This document shows, in pieces, positions 10,916 through 20,596 of a DNA stretch of 64,000 nt. The stretch lies in the NCBI RefSeq assembly GCF_008728195.1, contig NZ_CP031598.1, forward strand, positions 2,914,001 to 2,978,000. The letters run 5' to 3'. Positions within the stretch are counted from its first letter, which is position 1. Each line of letters begins with the position of its first letter. Source of the DNA: Roseovarius indicus. GTDB taxonomy: Bacteria > Pseudomonadota > Alphaproteobacteria > Rhodobacterales > Rhodobacteraceae. Made by a program: the position numbers and the translations under genes. Under the pieces are notes generated by a model, which did not search any database, was not told where the DNA came from, and worked only from the letters and a program-made list of their open reading frames with translations.

Positions 10916-11754
10916 AGCTCCTGCCCGGGATGCATCTCGGCCATGCGGGCGGCCAGCACCTCGAACCGGTTGGCCATGATCTCGTACTGGATGGCGTTCA
11001 TCAACTCGTAAACCCTTTGCATCTTGGGCGTTTCCAGTGCCTCGGTATAGTCTTCCAGCTCTTCGAGGGACAGGTCGCGATAGGTGAAGGCCGCATTGGC
11101 CAGCCCCGCCTCGACCATGTTCTCGCGCATCTCGTCTTCCTGGTTACGGATGACCGCGCGCAGGGCGCCTTCGTCGATCTGGTAGTCGAGCACCCCGGCG
11201 TGCGAGGCGGCCATCAGGAACCGCACCATGATCTCCTGCACGGCACGCACAGACTGATCCTCGGTATCGATCGCGTCGGCCATGCGCTCGAACATCTCGG
11301 CCCGGCCATTGCCGGCGTCGCGCGCCTCGGCCAGAAGCTCGGCCCCTTGCGCCCGCTGCGCGGCGCTGTCCTCGGCCATGTGCGCGGCGTTTTCCAGCTT
11401 CACCAGCTTCTGCCCCAGCGGCGAGGCATAGAAGCCCGCGGCATGACCCAACAGGTCGTCCGACAGCGTTTCGGACAGGATGTCGATGGCCATGTCGTGC
11501 ATCTTCTCGGTGTCGAAGACCTGCTTGGTGACGCGCGACCAGTCATGGCCGAAGTCGCTGGGCTTCATGCCCAGCATTTCAGGCGCGTCCGAGGCGGATT
11601 GCTTGATCGATTCGAGTGCCACATCGAACCCCGTGACCTCGAGGAACGCTTCGAGGTTGGCCCGGTCGGCTGCGCGCACCTGCGGAGGCAGCAACAGCAT
11701 GACCGCGGTCATCAGGGCAATGAGCGGAGCGTGGATCTGGGGCCGTCGCAACAA
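10912..11754 (-). CDS. Secreted DUF2059-type protein (first of a tandem pair)
   Basis: 280 aa with a signal peptide (hydrophobic 11-26, AQ/RA-A cleavage region around 28). Segment LLGHAAGFYASPLGQKLVKLE fits DUF2059 well. Mature protein predicted all-alpha and periplasmic. Function unknown. It is the first gene of a two-gene unit; the distance to the divergent tRNA gene leaves about 120 bp for its promoter. Confidence 0.7.
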   Translation of the reverse strand: MLRRPQIHAPLIALMTAVMLLLPPQVRAADRANLEAFLEVTGFDVALESIKQSASDAPEMLGMKPSDFGHDWSRVTKQVFDTEKMHDMAIDILSETLSDDLLGHAAGFYASPLGQKLVKLENAAHMAEDSAAQRAQGAELLAEARDAGNGRAEMFERMADAIDTEDQSVRAVQEIMVRFLMAASHAGVLDYQIDEGALRAVIRNQEDEMRENMVEAGLANAAFTYRDLSLEELEDYTEALETPKMQRVYELMNAIQYEIMANRFEVLAARMAEMHPGQEL

Positions 11755-11829
11755 GGGGGGACTCCTCTGGGTGAAATTGCTCTATCCGGAATCTAGGCAA
11801 ATTCTCCCGCCAAACAATGCAAAACCCCC

Positions 11830-11858
11830 TTGTCCTGCCCCGGAAAGGCGATTAAACG
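11830..11858 (+). promoter_or_regulatory. Possible promoter of tRNA-Ser
   Basis: TTGTCC at 11830-11835, a 17-bp spacer and TAAACG at 11853-11858 lie 18 bp ahead of the tRNA 5' end. The match to consensus is partial. Confidence 0.4.
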
Positions 11859-11876
11859 CACCCTCCAGACCCCCGC

Positions 11877-11966
11877 GGAGAGGTGCCGGAGTGGTCGAAC
11901 GGGGCGGTCTCGAAAACCGTTGACCCTTCACGGGGTCCCAGGGTTCGAATCCCTGTCTCTCCGCCA
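11877..11966 (+). tRNA. tRNA-Ser(CGA)
   Basis: 90-nt class II tRNA with encoded CCA. The acceptor stem pairs GGAGAGG with TCTCTCC (last pair G-U), the T arm reads GGTTCGAATCC, and the anticodon loop CTCGAAA gives anticodon CGA for UCG codons. A long variable arm (TTGACCCTTCACGGGGTCCCA region) is as expected for serine. UCG is a favoured codon in this GC-rich window. Confidence 0.97.
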
Positions 11967-12246
11967 TTTTTCCCGACAGACCAACCGCGTCGACCGGCCA
12001 CCGCCCGGCGGGTGCGCTGTCGCATTGGCTCGCCAATCCCAAGGCCGTCCGCCGTCTGAAAACCCTTAAGACTGATGGCAGAATTAAGGTCATTTTTCGG
12101 CACGCCCGAATGCCGATTGCGCCACGCAGCCCGTTCGAGCATCATGGGCGAACAGGTTGATTTCAAAGCATCTTGAGGATGGCAGGGCGGGTCCTCGGTC
12201 GCACTGCTCCGGTCATCTGACGTGTGGGTTTCGAAGGGAAGAGGCG
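11967..12246. other. Intergenic region after tRNA-Ser, no gene assigned
   Basis: 280 bp between the tRNA and the next start codon. A short T-run follows the tRNA 3' end. A frame stays open to TGA 12158-12160 but has no ATG/GTG/TTG start at a sensible place and no ribosome binding site. No integrase, att-like copy of the tRNA end or insertion element was seen. Confidence 0.6.
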
Positions 12247-12738
12247 ATGGATCCGAGCACGAAATCGAAGGTCGACGCGCTCGAGACAGGCCTCGAGAAC
12301 GAGGTCGACTCTTACAAGACCCTGCTCTCACAGCCTGCCGACACCACGCTTGACCAGTTGCAGGGCGATGTCGAGGGGCTGCCAGGCAAGGTCTCCTCAA
12401 GCCTCAAGACCCTCACTGATCAATTCGGTGCGATCAACCCAGCCGCCATAGGCAAGACCGGTCAGGAATTCGCCGGCTCTATCCTGCCAGACCTTGTCGG
12501 CGGTGCGGCAGATGGCTTCGCCCGGCACTGGGTGTTGGTCCTCCTTGCCGTCGTCGTGCTGTGGATCACCCGGCTGATCTTCATTTCGTTCGTGGGCACG
12601 ATCGACTACCGGGGCATCATCTCGCTCGGCAATCCCGGCGGGCTGAAATATATCGTCATCGCATGCGGTATTTTCGGGATAGCCGGGTACTACGCCCACG
12701 CCGCCAAGCAGGCCGAGCGCAGCCCGACGGCCACGTGA
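12247..12738 (+). CDS. Hypothetical membrane protein
   Basis: 163 aa. ATG 12247 is preceded by GAAGAGG. The first ~85 residues are polar and helical with heptad-like spacing (VDALETGLENEV, LKTLTDQF), followed by two transmembrane segments at about 97-117 and 134-152 and a short basic tail. This suggests a bitopic hairpin with a long cytoplasmic or periplasmic coiled region. I do not recognise the family. Confidence 0.7.
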   Translation: MDPSTKSKVDALETGLENEVDSYKTLLSQPADTTLDQLQGDVEGLPGKVSSSLKTLTDQFGAINPAAIGKTGQEFAGSILPDLVGGAADGFARHWVLVLLAVVVLWITRLIFISFVGTIDYRGIISLGNPGGLKYIVIACGIFGIAGYYAHAAKQAERSPTAT

Positions 12739-12938
12739 CATCGAAGAGCCTTCATTTCCGCTGAGCGCCACCGCCCAACGAAGCAGTCTCGCCGACAGGC
12801 CTCGCCCCCAGTTAAGCGCGCGCGCACCCGGCGCGCCGACGTGCCGCCATTCCAATCCGCACCGCATTTCTTTGAGGTTAGGCACGGCGATTGCATTCCC
12901 CGGCCACTGCTCTATTGATGGCCGAAAGGAGCGCGCCT

Positions 12939-13859
12939 TTGTCCAGCATTATCAGTGTCCTGACCGATCCGGTTCTGCCGATCTTCGCGATTGCGATCAT
13001 CGGGTACCTGCTGGGCCGCACCGGTCATGCGACCGAGGAAAATGCCCGCATCGTCAACCGCTTCTGCATGTCCATCCCGATGCCCGTGCTTGTCTTCGGA
13101 CTTTTGGCACGCTCGGATTTCGATGCCTTCGTCTGGGACAAGCTGCTGGTCTATGCCGCCGGAGAGGCGATCGTCTTCACGCTCGTCTTCCTGACCGCGC
13201 GCAAGGTCTTCGCCTGCACGGTGACCGAAGCGGTGCTGCTGGGCGTCTGCGGGGCGTTTTCCAACACGGTCATGTATATCCTGCCGATTTCCCAGCTGGT
13301 CTACGGCGTCGATGCGGTGGGCTCCGTCGTGTCGGTGATCGTGCTCGATATCCTCTTCCTCTTCGCCGGGTCGCTGATCTTTCTCGAACTGCATGGCAAC
13401 GAGGCCTGGCGCCCCGGCGTGATCGTCGGAAAACTGGCCCGGATGCCGCTGATCGTGGCGATCGTTCTGGGGCTCGCCACAGGGCTCATGGGCCTCGACC
13501 TTCCCGGGCCAGCCGAGACCTTCATCAACTTCAATGGCGATGCCGCCCCGCCGATTGCCCTCTTCGCGCTTGGCGTGGTGCTGTCGAAAACACGGATGTC
13601 CGCCGATCCGGTGGTTCTGACCGTCGGCGCGATCAAGATGCTGGCCTTTCCGGCACTGGTCTGGGCTGTGTTTTCCGTGGTCTCGCCCGGTTGGGACCCG
13701 CAGACACAGCAATTCATTCTCACCGCGGCCGGCCCTGCAGGGGCCATGGCGTTCAGCATGGCGCTTCTCTACGACGTGCGCGCCGACCGGATCGCGCAGA
13801 TCATCGTCGGCACCAGCGCGCTGACGCTCCTGTCGCTGGCGCTGGTTCTGTCGTTATAG
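12939..13859 (+). CDS. AEC-family (auxin efflux carrier-type) transporter
   Basis: 306-aa inner-membrane protein with about ten transmembrane segments in the 5+5 inverted arrangement of the AEC family. Family hallmarks are an N-terminal PVLPIFAIAIIGYLLGR helix, the FSNTVMYILPI segment in helix 4, and PAGAMAFSMALLYDV near the end. Members export or import organic acids and amino-acid-like compounds; substrate is unknown. The start is taken as TTG 12939 because AAAGGAG precedes it by 8 nt; ATG 12918 is in frame but lacks a ribosome binding site. Confidence 0.85.
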   Translation: MSSIISVLTDPVLPIFAIAIIGYLLGRTGHATEENARIVNRFCMSIPMPVLVFGLLARSDFDAFVWDKLLVYAAGEAIVFTLVFLTARKVFACTVTEAVLLGVCGAFSNTVMYILPISQLVYGVDAVGSVVSVIVLDILFLFAGSLIFLELHGNEAWRPGVIVGKLARMPLIVAIVLGLATGLMGLDLPGPAETFINFNGDAAPPIALFALGVVLSKTRMSADPVVLTVGAIKMLAFPALVWAVFSVVSPGWDPQTQQFILTAAGPAGAMAFSMALLYDVRADRIAQIIVGTSALTLLSLALVLSL

Positions 13860-13961
13860 GGCCACTGTCACGCAATGCCCCTCAATTCGCGCAATTTCCG
13901 CCTCAATCGGATCGTAACCCCCGCACCTGTAGCTTCTTACGAGTTTTCGGAGATTCGCGTG

Positions 13962-14132
13962 ATGCGCCCGACCCCGCTGCCCACCGCCCGCCATGCCCGG
14001 CTGTTCGAACTGATCCGGCAGATCAATCTTGCCGAGCAACGGCGCGAAATGCCGCTGCCCGCGGATGTCACCGTCGATGACACCATGGCCTTCGCCCGCC
14101 GTGCCGCGCAAACGCTTGCGGCACGCGGCTAG
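13962..14132 (+). CDS. Small hypothetical protein
   Basis: 56 aa, MRPTPLPTARHAR start, mostly helical and charged (LFELIRQINLAEQRRE, DDTMAFARRAAQTL). ATG 13962 is preceded by GGAGA at a suitable distance. No known family. It ends 3 bp before the end of rlmE on the other strand. Confidence 0.5.
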   Translation: MRPTPLPTARHARLFELIRQINLAEQRREMPLPADVTVDDTMAFARRAAQTLAARG

Positions 14133-14135
14133 CGC

Positions 14136-14861
14136 TTAGCCGGGCGCGCCGCGAAAACCCGTCGCCACGACGAACTTTTCCGAACTGTCCGAGCGCGAGG
14201 CCGGCGGCTTGACGTTGGCCACCTTGGTGAAACGCTGCTTGAGCAGCTTCTGCAACTCGCCCTCGGCGCCCCCGGCCAGCACTTTCGACACGAACGTGCC
14301 TCCCTCTTCCAGCACGTCGAACGCCAGATAGGCCGCCGCCTCGCACAGCGCGATGATGCGCAGGTGATCGGTCTGCTTGTGCCCGGAACTGGCGGCCGCC
14401 ATGTCCGACATCACCACGTCGGCCTTGCCGCCAAGCCAGTCCTTCACCTTGTCGTCGGCGCCCTCGTCCATGAAATCGAGCTGGTGAAGCTCGACCCCGG
14501 CAATCGGCTCGACCTCCTGCAGGTCGACACCGAGGATGAACCCCTGGGCCTTGCCGGCCTTCTCGCCCAACGCGTTCACCCGCGGCACCGCCACCTGGCA
14601 CCAGCCGCCGGGGGCGCAGCCAAGGTCGACCACTCGCGCGCCCGGGACAAGGAAACGGAACTTGTCGTCGAGTTCCATGATCTTGAACGCCGCGCGGCCC
14701 CGATACCCATCGGCCTGCGCGCGTTTCACGTAAGGGTCGTTCAGCTGCCGTTGCAGCCAGCGGGTCGAGGACGACTTGCGCCCCCGTGCCGTCTTCACCT
14801 TGACCTTCAGATCGCGCTGTCCGCGCCCCGAGGTGTTCTTTCCGTCCGGTTTCTTGGTCAT
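14136..14861 (-). CDS. rlmE: 23S rRNA (uridine-2552-2'-O)-methyltransferase
   Basis: 241-aa FtsJ/RrmJ-type Rossmann methyltransferase acting on U2552 of the 23S A-loop during late 50S assembly. Motif I is [11 protein letters not shown] (78-87); catalytic K-D-K-E elements are in [26 protein letters not shown] and [12 protein letters not shown] basic N-terminal extension (about 30 residues, lysine/arginine rich) exceeds E. coli RlmE. The ATG shares one base with the stop of the upstream phosphatase gene (TAATG), so the two are coupled. Confidence 0.94.
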   Translation of the reverse strand: MTKKPDGKNTSGRGQRDLKVKVKTARGRKSSSTRWLQRQLNDPYVKRAQADGYRGRAAFKIMELDDKFRFLVPGARVVDLGCAPGGWCQVAVPRVNALGEKAGKAQGFILGVDLQEVEPIAGVELHQLDFMDEGADDKVKDWLGGKADVVMSDMAAASSGHKQTDHLRIIALCEAAAYLAFDVLEEGGTFVSKVLAGGAEGELQKLLKQRFTKVANVKPPASRSDSSEKFVVATGFRGAPG

Positions 14862-15973
14862 TATGCGTCCGTATCTTCCAGCACGCCGTCGGATGACATG
14901 AGCGCGTACAGTATGCCCTCTCGCAGGCCCCGGTCGGCCACTGACAGCCGATCGGTGGGCCAGCAGCGCAGAAGCGCCTGAAGGATCGCCGCGCCTGACA
15001 TGATGAGGGCCTGCCTGTCAACGCCGATTCGCGGGTCGCGACGGCGCCCGGCCGGGCCAAGGGCAAGATAGCTGCGGATCACCTTGTCGATCTCGTCAGA
15101 GGTCATGCGCAGCCCGTCAACCTTGTTGCGGTCATAGCGTTTGAGGCCCAGATGGCTGGCCGCCACGGTGGTGACCGTGCCCGACGTGCCGACAATCTGG
15201 AACCCCTCGCGCGGCGGTTCATCCTTGTAGGGGGCGAACTCGGCAAGGTTTTCCTCGAAAAACCAGCTCATCAGGGCAAAGCGCGCGCTGTCATCCTCCA
15301 CGTCGCGGAACTGATCGCGCAATGTGGCAACGCCCAGCGGCACGCTGATCCAGTCGACGACCCGCGCCCGCGGCCCGCCGTCATCGGGCAGATCGAAGCC
15401 GCCATGCATGCGCATGATCGCCCGCGCCCGCCCCTGGGGCGGCACGCCTGTCAGGTCGATCCAGACCAGCTCGGTCGACCCGCCACCGATATCGACCACC
15501 AGAAGTTGCTCAGTCCGGGGGCTGACAAGCGGCGCGCAGGACACGACGGCAAGCTGCGCCTCCTGCTGCGGTTCGATGATCTCCAGCCGCAATCCGGTTT
15601 CGCGGTGCACGCGGTCCATGAAATCGCGCCCGTTCGCGGCGCGGCGGCAGGCCTCGGTCGCGACAAGGCGCATTTTCACCACCTTGTTGCGTTTCAGCTT
15701 CTGCTGACACACGCGCAAGGCCTGGATCGTGCGATAGATCGAGGAACGCGAAAGCCGCCCGGTCTTCTCGAGTCCCGAGCCCAGCTGAACGGATTTGGAA
15801 AAGCTGTCGACAACTGAAAATTGTCCGCCCTTCGGACGGGCAATCAGCATACGGCAACTGTTGGTACCCAGATCCAACGCCGCATACAGCGGCGGTGCAT
15901 CGGGCCGGGTCAGTGCGGGGCTATCTACCGCTTTCGGGATCGCGCCCGCACTTACGGGACGCTTGGGCGCCAT
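14861..15973 (-). CDS. Ppx/GppA family phosphatase
   Basis: 370-aa ASKHA-fold protein of the exopolyphosphatase/guanosine pentaphosphate phosphatase family. Phosphate-1 motif [13 protein letters not shown] is at 32-44, connect/phosphate-2 motif [13 protein letters not shown] lies mid-protein, and [11 protein letters not shown] is present. No C-terminal HD domain, so it is the short alphaproteobacterial form. ATG 15973 is chosen because GGAGG precedes it; the frame is open to 16051 without a ribosome binding site. Neighbouring rlmE suggests a link to growth or stress control; a separate ppk2 gene lies at 44.7 kb. Confidence 0.9.
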   Translation of the reverse strand: MAPKRPVSAGAIPKAVDSPALTRPDAPPLYAALDLGTNSCRMLIARPKGGQFSVVDSFSKSVQLGSGLEKTGRLSRSSIYRTIQALRVCQQKLKRNKVVKMRLVATEACRRAANGRDFMDRVHRETGLRLEIIEPQQEAQLAVVSCAPLVSPRTEQLLVVDIGGGSTELVWIDLTGVPPQGRARAIMRMHGGFDLPDDGGPRARVVDWISVPLGVATLRDQFRDVEDDSARFALMSWFFEENLAEFAPYKDEPPREGFQIVGTSGTVTTVAASHLGLKRYDRNKVDGLRMTSDEIDKVIRSYLALGPAGRRRDPRIGVDRQALIMSGAAILQALLRCWPTDRLSVADRGLREGILYALMSSDGVLEDTDA

Positions 15974-16209
15974 CTTGTCACGCCCTCCATTTCGAGTTGA
16001 GTCAAAGGTAGGCGCTTGCGAGGCATCGCGCAAGCGTTTGCCTGAGGTCATGACAAAGTTGAAAGCTTTTCCGATTAGCCTCGGTGGCCATGCGCGACAG
16101 GCGCCTCTAGTGTCAGACTGTCGCAGGACGTGCGCGTTCTGTCGAAAATCGACCCTGCCGGGGGGCTGCCCTGCTTTAGAGAGAGGCCACTGAAAACGAG
16201 GAATCAGTC

Positions 16210-16506
16210 ATGGTTGATGTCACCATCGTCTACTGGCGGGATATTCCGGCACAAGTCATTGTCGGAAAAGGCCGCCGCGGTGCTAAGAAACAACTGCCCG
16301 AGCGTTTCGAGCAGGCGATCGACCGTGCCGCGATGAAGGTGGGGGCGTCGGATACCGACACCTACCTGGCCGAGTGGCGCAAGGCGGCGCCCTACCCGGT
16401 CGAAGGCGAAGCGGCGGACGTGGCCGAGGCCGAAGCGGCCCGGCTTGACGCGGAATACGATCAGGACCGGATCAAGGCCCTGATCGCCAATGAAGGCTGG
16501 GCATGA
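16210..16506 (+). CDS. Virulence-factor-domain small protein
   Basis: 98 aa, corresponding to the Pfam Virulence_fact family. It starts MVDVTIVYWRDIPAQV and has an acidic C-terminal helix (AEAEAARLDAEYD). ATG 16210 follows GAGGAATC. Despite the family name, homologues in marine alphaproteobacteria sit next to methylenetetrahydrofolate reductase and methyltetrahydrofolate methyltransferase genes as here, so a role in C1 metabolism is more likely than virulence. Biochemical function is unknown. Confidence 0.8.
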   Translation: MVDVTIVYWRDIPAQVIVGKGRRGAKKQLPERFEQAIDRAAMKVGASDTDTYLAEWRKAAPYPVEGEAADVAEAEAARLDAEYDQDRIKALIANEGWA

Positions 16507-16535
16507 GCCCGAAACCTGCGCTATGGGAGGCCATT

Positions 16536-17462
16536 ATGGCTCTGTTGAACTTCAAGAAGCGTGAGAAACCCGCGGTCGTGGCCGATGCCCGTCTCGAGGC
16601 TGTTCTTCAAGGCTACTCGATCGAGGTGATGCCGCGCACCGCCGAGAAGGTCGAGAATTTCCGCGACCTGCTGCCCGAGGGCACGCGCGTCTACATCGCC
16701 CATATCGAGGGCACGCCGATCAACGACATGGTCGCCACCGCCAAGCGCCTGGCCGACGAAGGCTATCCGGTGATGCCGCACTTCCCCGCGCGCATCATCA
16801 AGGACAAGGCCACGCTGGCCGACTGGATCGCCCGCTACAACGGCGAGGCCGGCGTCGAGCAGGCCCTGCTGCTGGCCGGCGGTGTCGAGAAACCCCATGG
16901 CGATTTCCACAGCTCGATGCAGCTGATGGAATCGGGCGAATTCGACAAGGCGGGCTTCAAGCGCCTGCACGTGGCCGGCCATCCCGAGGGCAACAAGGAT
17001 ATTGACCCCAATGGCGGCACCAAGTCTGTCGACGAGGCGCTGCAGTGGAAGCAGAAATTCTCCGAGCGCACCGACGCCGAAATGGCCATCGCCACGCAGT
17101 TCGCCTTCGACGCCAAGCCGATGATCGCCTGGGCCGACCGCCTGAACGCCGAAGGCATCAAGCTGCCGATCCACATCGGCATCGCGGGCCCCGCCAAGCT
17201 GCAGACCCTGATCAAGTTCGCCATCGCCTGCGGTGTCGGCCCCTCTCTGAAGGTGCTACAGAAGCGCGCGATGGACGTGTCGAAACTGCTGCTCCCCTAC
17301 GAGCCGCACGAGGTTCTGCGCGACCTGGCCGCCCACCGCGCCGCGAACCCCGATTTCAACATCACCAACGTCCACTTCTTCCCGCTGGGCGGCATCAAGA
17401 CGAACGCCACCTGGGCGATCGAGAACGGTGGCAGCGCCACCAAACCCGCAAACGCCTCCTGA
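16536..17462 (+). CDS. Methylenetetrahydrofolate reductase-like protein
   Basis: 308-aa TIM-barrel protein of the MetF superfamily. It includes FRDLLPEGTRVYIAHIEGT, a LLLAGG segment in the region where flavin-binding MetF proteins have LRGD, GHPEGN (matching the MetF GYPE loop) and GIAGPAKLQTL near the end. It would interconvert methylene- and methyl-tetrahydrofolate. The start is ATG 16536, preceded by GGGAGG; an upstream ATG at 16503 overlaps the previous gene but has no comparable site. Divergence from housekeeping MetF suggests a dedicated catabolic (methyl-oxidising) enzyme in an operon with the following methyltransferase. Confidence 0.85.
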   Translation: MALLNFKKREKPAVVADARLEAVLQGYSIEVMPRTAEKVENFRDLLPEGTRVYIAHIEGTPINDMVATAKRLADEGYPVMPHFPARIIKDKATLADWIARYNGEAGVEQALLLAGGVEKPHGDFHSSMQLMESGEFDKAGFKRLHVAGHPEGNKDIDPNGGTKSVDEALQWKQKFSERTDAEMAIATQFAFDAKPMIAWADRLNAEGIKLPIHIGIAGPAKLQTLIKFAIACGVGPSLKVLQKRAMDVSKLLLPYEPHEVLRDLAAHRAANPDFNITNVHFFPLGGIKTNATWAIENGGSATKPANAS

Positions 17463-17472
17463 AGGATCGAAA

Positions 17473-18534
17473 ATGACCCGTACCATCGTCGAGAGCAAAA
17501 CCAAAACCGCCATCATCGGCTTCGATGAACCGTTCTGCGTGATCGGCGAGCGGATCAACCCGACAGGCCGCAAGAAGCTTGCGGCCGAACTCGAAGCGGG
17601 CGATTTCTCGACCGTGGAATCCGATGCCCTGGCGCAGGTTGCGGCCGGCGCCAACATCCTCGATATCAACGCGGGCGTTGTCTACAACTCGAACCCCGAT
17701 CCGAACCAGACCGAACCGCCGCTGATGACCAAGGTGGTCGAGCTGGTTCAGGGCCTCGTCGATATCCCGCTTTGCATCGACAGCTCGGTGCCGGGCGCGC
17801 TGGAAGCTGGCCTTGCCGCCGCGCATGGCCGCCCGCTGCTGAACTCGGTCACGGGCGAGGAAGAGCGCCTGGAACTGGTTCTGCCGCTGGTCAAGAAGTA
17901 CAACGTGCCGGTCGTTGCCATCTCGAACGACGACACCGGCATTTCGGAAGACCCTGACGTGCGCTTTGCCGTCGCCAAGAAGATCGTCGAGCGCGCCGCC
18001 GATTTCGGCATTCCCGCCCATGACATTGTGGTCGACCCGCTGGTCATGCCGATCGGCGCCATGGCGACCGCCGGTCAGCAGGTCTTCACCCTCGTCCGCC
18101 GCCTGCGCGACGAGCTGGGCGTGAACACCACCTGCGGTGCTTCGAACATCTCCTTCGGCCTGCCCAACCGGCACGGCATCAACAACGCCTTCCTGCCGAT
18201 GGCGATGGGCGCCGGCATGACCAGCGCGATCATGAACCCGATCGCGCTGCCGGTGAAACAGGCGGAGATCGAGGCCAAGAAGGCCGAGGTCGCCGCCCTT
18301 GGCATCGTGCTGCCCGAGGACATGGACGACGAGACCTTCTGCCAGCTCTTCGGTCTCGGCTCGACCAAACCGAAGGCCGGCAAGGAGATGGAAGCCATCC
18401 GCGCCGCCAACTTCCTGACCAACAACGACCCGCATGGCGGCGACTGGATCCGGTTCAACAAGGCCCCGCCGAAGCCGGGCGAGGAAGCGGAAGGTCGCGG
18501 TGGCCGGGGCGGCCGTCGTCGGCGCCGCGCTTAA
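17473..18534 (+). CDS. Methyltetrahydrofolate:corrinoid/homocysteine-type methyltransferase (MtrH/pterin-binding)
   Basis: 353-aa dihydropteroate-synthase-fold pterin-binding enzyme. Motifs: CVIGERINPTGRKKL (22-36), GANILDINAGV, PLCIDSS, and the CGASNISFGLPNR loop, all as in AcsE/MetH pterin domains. Expected reaction is methyl transfer between a corrinoid protein and tetrahydrofolate. ATG 17473 follows GAAGGATCG. The last 13 residues form an unusual basic tail (G-R-G-G repeats ending in five Arg and Ala). No corrinoid protein gene is adjacent. Same operon as the MetF-like gene (10-bp gap). Confidence 0.85.
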   Translation: MTRTIVESKTKTAIIGFDEPFCVIGERINPTGRKKLAAELEAGDFSTVESDALAQVAAGANILDINAGVVYNSNPDPNQTEPPLMTKVVELVQGLVDIPLCIDSSVPGALEAGLAAAHGRPLLNSVTGEEERLELVLPLVKKYNVPVVAISNDDTGISEDPDVRFAVAKKIVERAADFGIPAHDIVVDPLVMPIGAMATAGQQVFTLVRRLRDELGVNTTCGASNISFGLPNRHGINNAFLPMAMGAGMTSAIMNPIALPVKQAEIEAKKAEVAALGIVLPEDMDDETFCQLFGLGSTKPKAGKEMEAIRAANFLTNNDPHGGDWIRFNKAPPKPGEEAEGRGGRGGRRRRRA

Positions 18535-18592
18535 GGGTAAGTTCGGGATTGGGGGCCAGCCCACAAACCCCCGGGATATTTTCAGCCAGAAG

Positions 18593-18622
18593 AAGGGCCG
18601 GGGTCGTACCCGGCCTTTCTCG
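18593..18622 (+). terminator. Intrinsic terminator after the C1 operon
   Basis: Stem 18593-18602 with 18609-18618 (core GGCCGGG/CCCGGCC plus A-U pairs), 6-nt loop, then CTCGTTT. It lies between the convergent C1 operon and dxs. The U-tract is short. Confidence 0.7.
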
Positions 18623-18636
18623 TTTAAGGGGTGTGG

Positions 18637-20571
18637 TCAGGCGCGCTTGTCTTTAAGGGCGGCCACGCCCAAGACGTCGAGCACCTTGGCCTCGATATCG
18701 GCGGCGCTGAGCTTGGCGGTGGCATACATGTCGTCGGGGCTCGACTGGTCGATGAACACGTCGGGCAGCACCATCGAGCGGTATTTCAGACCGCTGTCGA
18801 AGACGCCGTTTTCCGCCAGAAGCTGGGCCACATGGCTTCCGAAGCCGCCGACCGAGCCTTCCTCGACGGTGATCAATGCCTCATGCTTCGCGGCGAGATC
18901 GAGGATCATCTCCTCGTCCAACGGTTTTGCGAAGCGGGCATCTGCAATCGTCGGCTCGATCCCGCGCTGCATCAGCGCCTCACGCGCCTTGCGCACTTCG
19001 CCCAGCCGGGTGCCGAAGGACAGGATCGCGACGCGCGCGCCCTTGCTGACGATCCGGCCCTTGCCGATTTCCAACACCTCGCCGTGCTCGGGCATCTCGA
19101 CCCCCTGCCCTTCGCCGCGCGGATAGCGGAAGGCGATGGGCCCGCTGTCATGGGCCACGGCCGTGGCGACCATGTGCACGAGCTCGGCCTCGTCCGCCGC
19201 CGCCATGACGGTGAAGTTCGGCAGGCAGGTCAGGTAGGCCACGTCGAAAGCGCCGGCATGGGTCGGCCCGTCGGCGCCGACAAGGCCCGCACGGTCTATC
19301 GCGAAGCGGACCGGCAGGTTCTGGATGGCGATGTCGTGCACAACCTGGTCATAGCCGCGCTGCAGGAAGGTGGAATAAAGCGCCGCGAAGGGCTTCATGC
19401 CCCCGGCCGCCAGACCGCCCGCAAAGGTCACCGCGTGCTGTTCGGCGATACCCACATCGAAACAGCGGCTGGGATAGCGTTTCTCGAAGAGGTCGAGGCC
19501 GGTGCCGTCGGGCATGGCCGCGGTGATGGCGCAGACCCTGTCATCTTGCGCGGCGTGATCCAGCAGCGCGTTGGCGAAAACCTTGGTGTAGCTCGGCGCG
19601 TTCGAGGGCTTCTTCTTCTGCTCACCGGTGACAACGTCGAACTTCGCCCGCGCATGGCCTGCGTCGCTCGACTGTTCGGCGGGCGCATATCCCTTGCCCT
19701 TCTTGGTGATCGCATGGATCAGGATCGGCCCGGTGGCCCGCTGCCGTACGGTACGCAGGACAGGCAGAAGCTGCTCCATGTCGTGCCCGTCGATGGGGCC
19801 GACGTAAGAGAAGCCGAGCTCTTCGAAGAGCGTGCCGCCCACGGTCATGCCTTTGAGCATTTCCTTGGCGCGACGGGCCCCTTCCTGGAACGGCGTGGGC
19901 AAAAGAGAGACCGCTCCCTTGGCCGCTGCCTTGAACTCCTGAAAAGGCTCGCCCGCGTAAAGCCGCGAAAGGTAGGAGGAGAGCGCGCCCACGGGCGGCG
20001 CAATCGACATTTCGTTGTCGTTCAGGATGACGATCAGGCGCTTCTTCAGGTGGCCCGCGTTGTTCATCGCCTCGAAGGCCATGCCCGCGCTCATCGCGCC
20101 GTCACCGATCACGGCGATGGCATCGCCGTGGCCAGTGTCGCAGACACCACCCAGGTCCCGCGCCACGGCAAAGCCGAGTGCAGCACTGATCGAGGTGGAG
20201 CTATGCGCCGCGCCGAACGGGTCATATGGCGACTCGGCCCGCTTGGTGAAACCGGAAAGGCCGTCTTTCTGGCGGATCGTGCGTATGCGTTCGCGCCTGC
20301 CGGTCAGGATCTTGTGCGGATAGCACTGGTGCGAGACGTCCCAGATCAGCTTGTCGCGGGGCGTGTCGAAGACATGGTGCAGGGCCACGGTCAACTCGAC
20401 CACGCCCAGCCCCGCGCCAAGGTGCCCGCCGGTCTCGGAAACGGCCGAGATGGTTTCCTGCCTGAGCTCATGCGCCAGTTGCACAAGCTGCGCATCGCTG
20501 AACCGCTTCATGTCGGCAGGCGTGGTCACCTGGTCCAGCAGGGGTGTATTCGGGCGGTCTGACACGGGCAT
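18637..20571 (-). CDS. dxs: 1-deoxy-D-xylulose-5-phosphate synthase
   Basis: 644-aa thiamine-diphosphate enzyme that condenses pyruvate and glyceraldehyde 3-phosphate, the entry step of the MEP isoprenoid pathway. Visible blocks: [16 protein letters not shown] (substrate/TPP contact), [18 protein letters not shown] (TPP motif), and the transketolase pyrimidine domain with [16 protein letters not shown] containing the catalytic Glu. ATG 20571 is preceded by GAGAGGGGA; the frame continues upstream but without conserved sequence. It is the last gene of xseB-ispA-dxs. Confidence 0.97.
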   Translation of the reverse strand: MPVSDRPNTPLLDQVTTPADMKRFSDAQLVQLAHELRQETISAVSETGGHLGAGLGVVELTVALHHVFDTPRDKLIWDVSHQCYPHKILTGRRERIRTIRQKDGLSGFTKRAESPYDPFGAAHSSTSISAALGFAVARDLGGVCDTGHGDAIAVIGDGAMSAGMAFEAMNNAGHLKKRLIVILNDNEMSIAPPVGALSSYLSRLYAGEPFQEFKAAAKGAVSLLPTPFQEGARRAKEMLKGMTVGGTLFEELGFSYVGPIDGHDMEQLLPVLRTVRQRATGPILIHAITKKGKGYAPAEQSSDAGHARAKFDVVTGEQKKKPSNAPSYTKVFANALLDHAAQDDRVCAITAAMPDGTGLDLFEKRYPSRCFDVGIAEQHAVTFAGGLAAGGMKPFAALYSTFLQRGYDQVVHDIAIQNLPVRFAIDRAGLVGADGPTHAGAFDVAYLTCLPNFTVMAAADEAELVHMVATAVAHDSGPIAFRYPRGEGQGVEMPEHGEVLEIGKGRIVSKGARVAILSFGTRLGEVRKAREALMQRGIEPTIADARFAKPLDEEMILDLAAKHEALITVEEGSVGGFGSHVAQLLAENGVFDSGLKYRSMVLPDVFIDQSSPDDMYATAKLSAADIEAKVLDVLGVAALKDKRA

Positions 20572-20596
20572 TCCCCTCTCTGGCACGACGCTTCCG

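Noticed and set aside
11968..12160. Open frame after tRNA-Ser ending at TGA 12158-12160 (possible gene remnant or island scar)
   Set aside because: No start codon, no ribosome binding site, no recognised family, and no integrase or repeat of the tRNA 3' end nearby; an open frame of about 60 codons is expected by chance.
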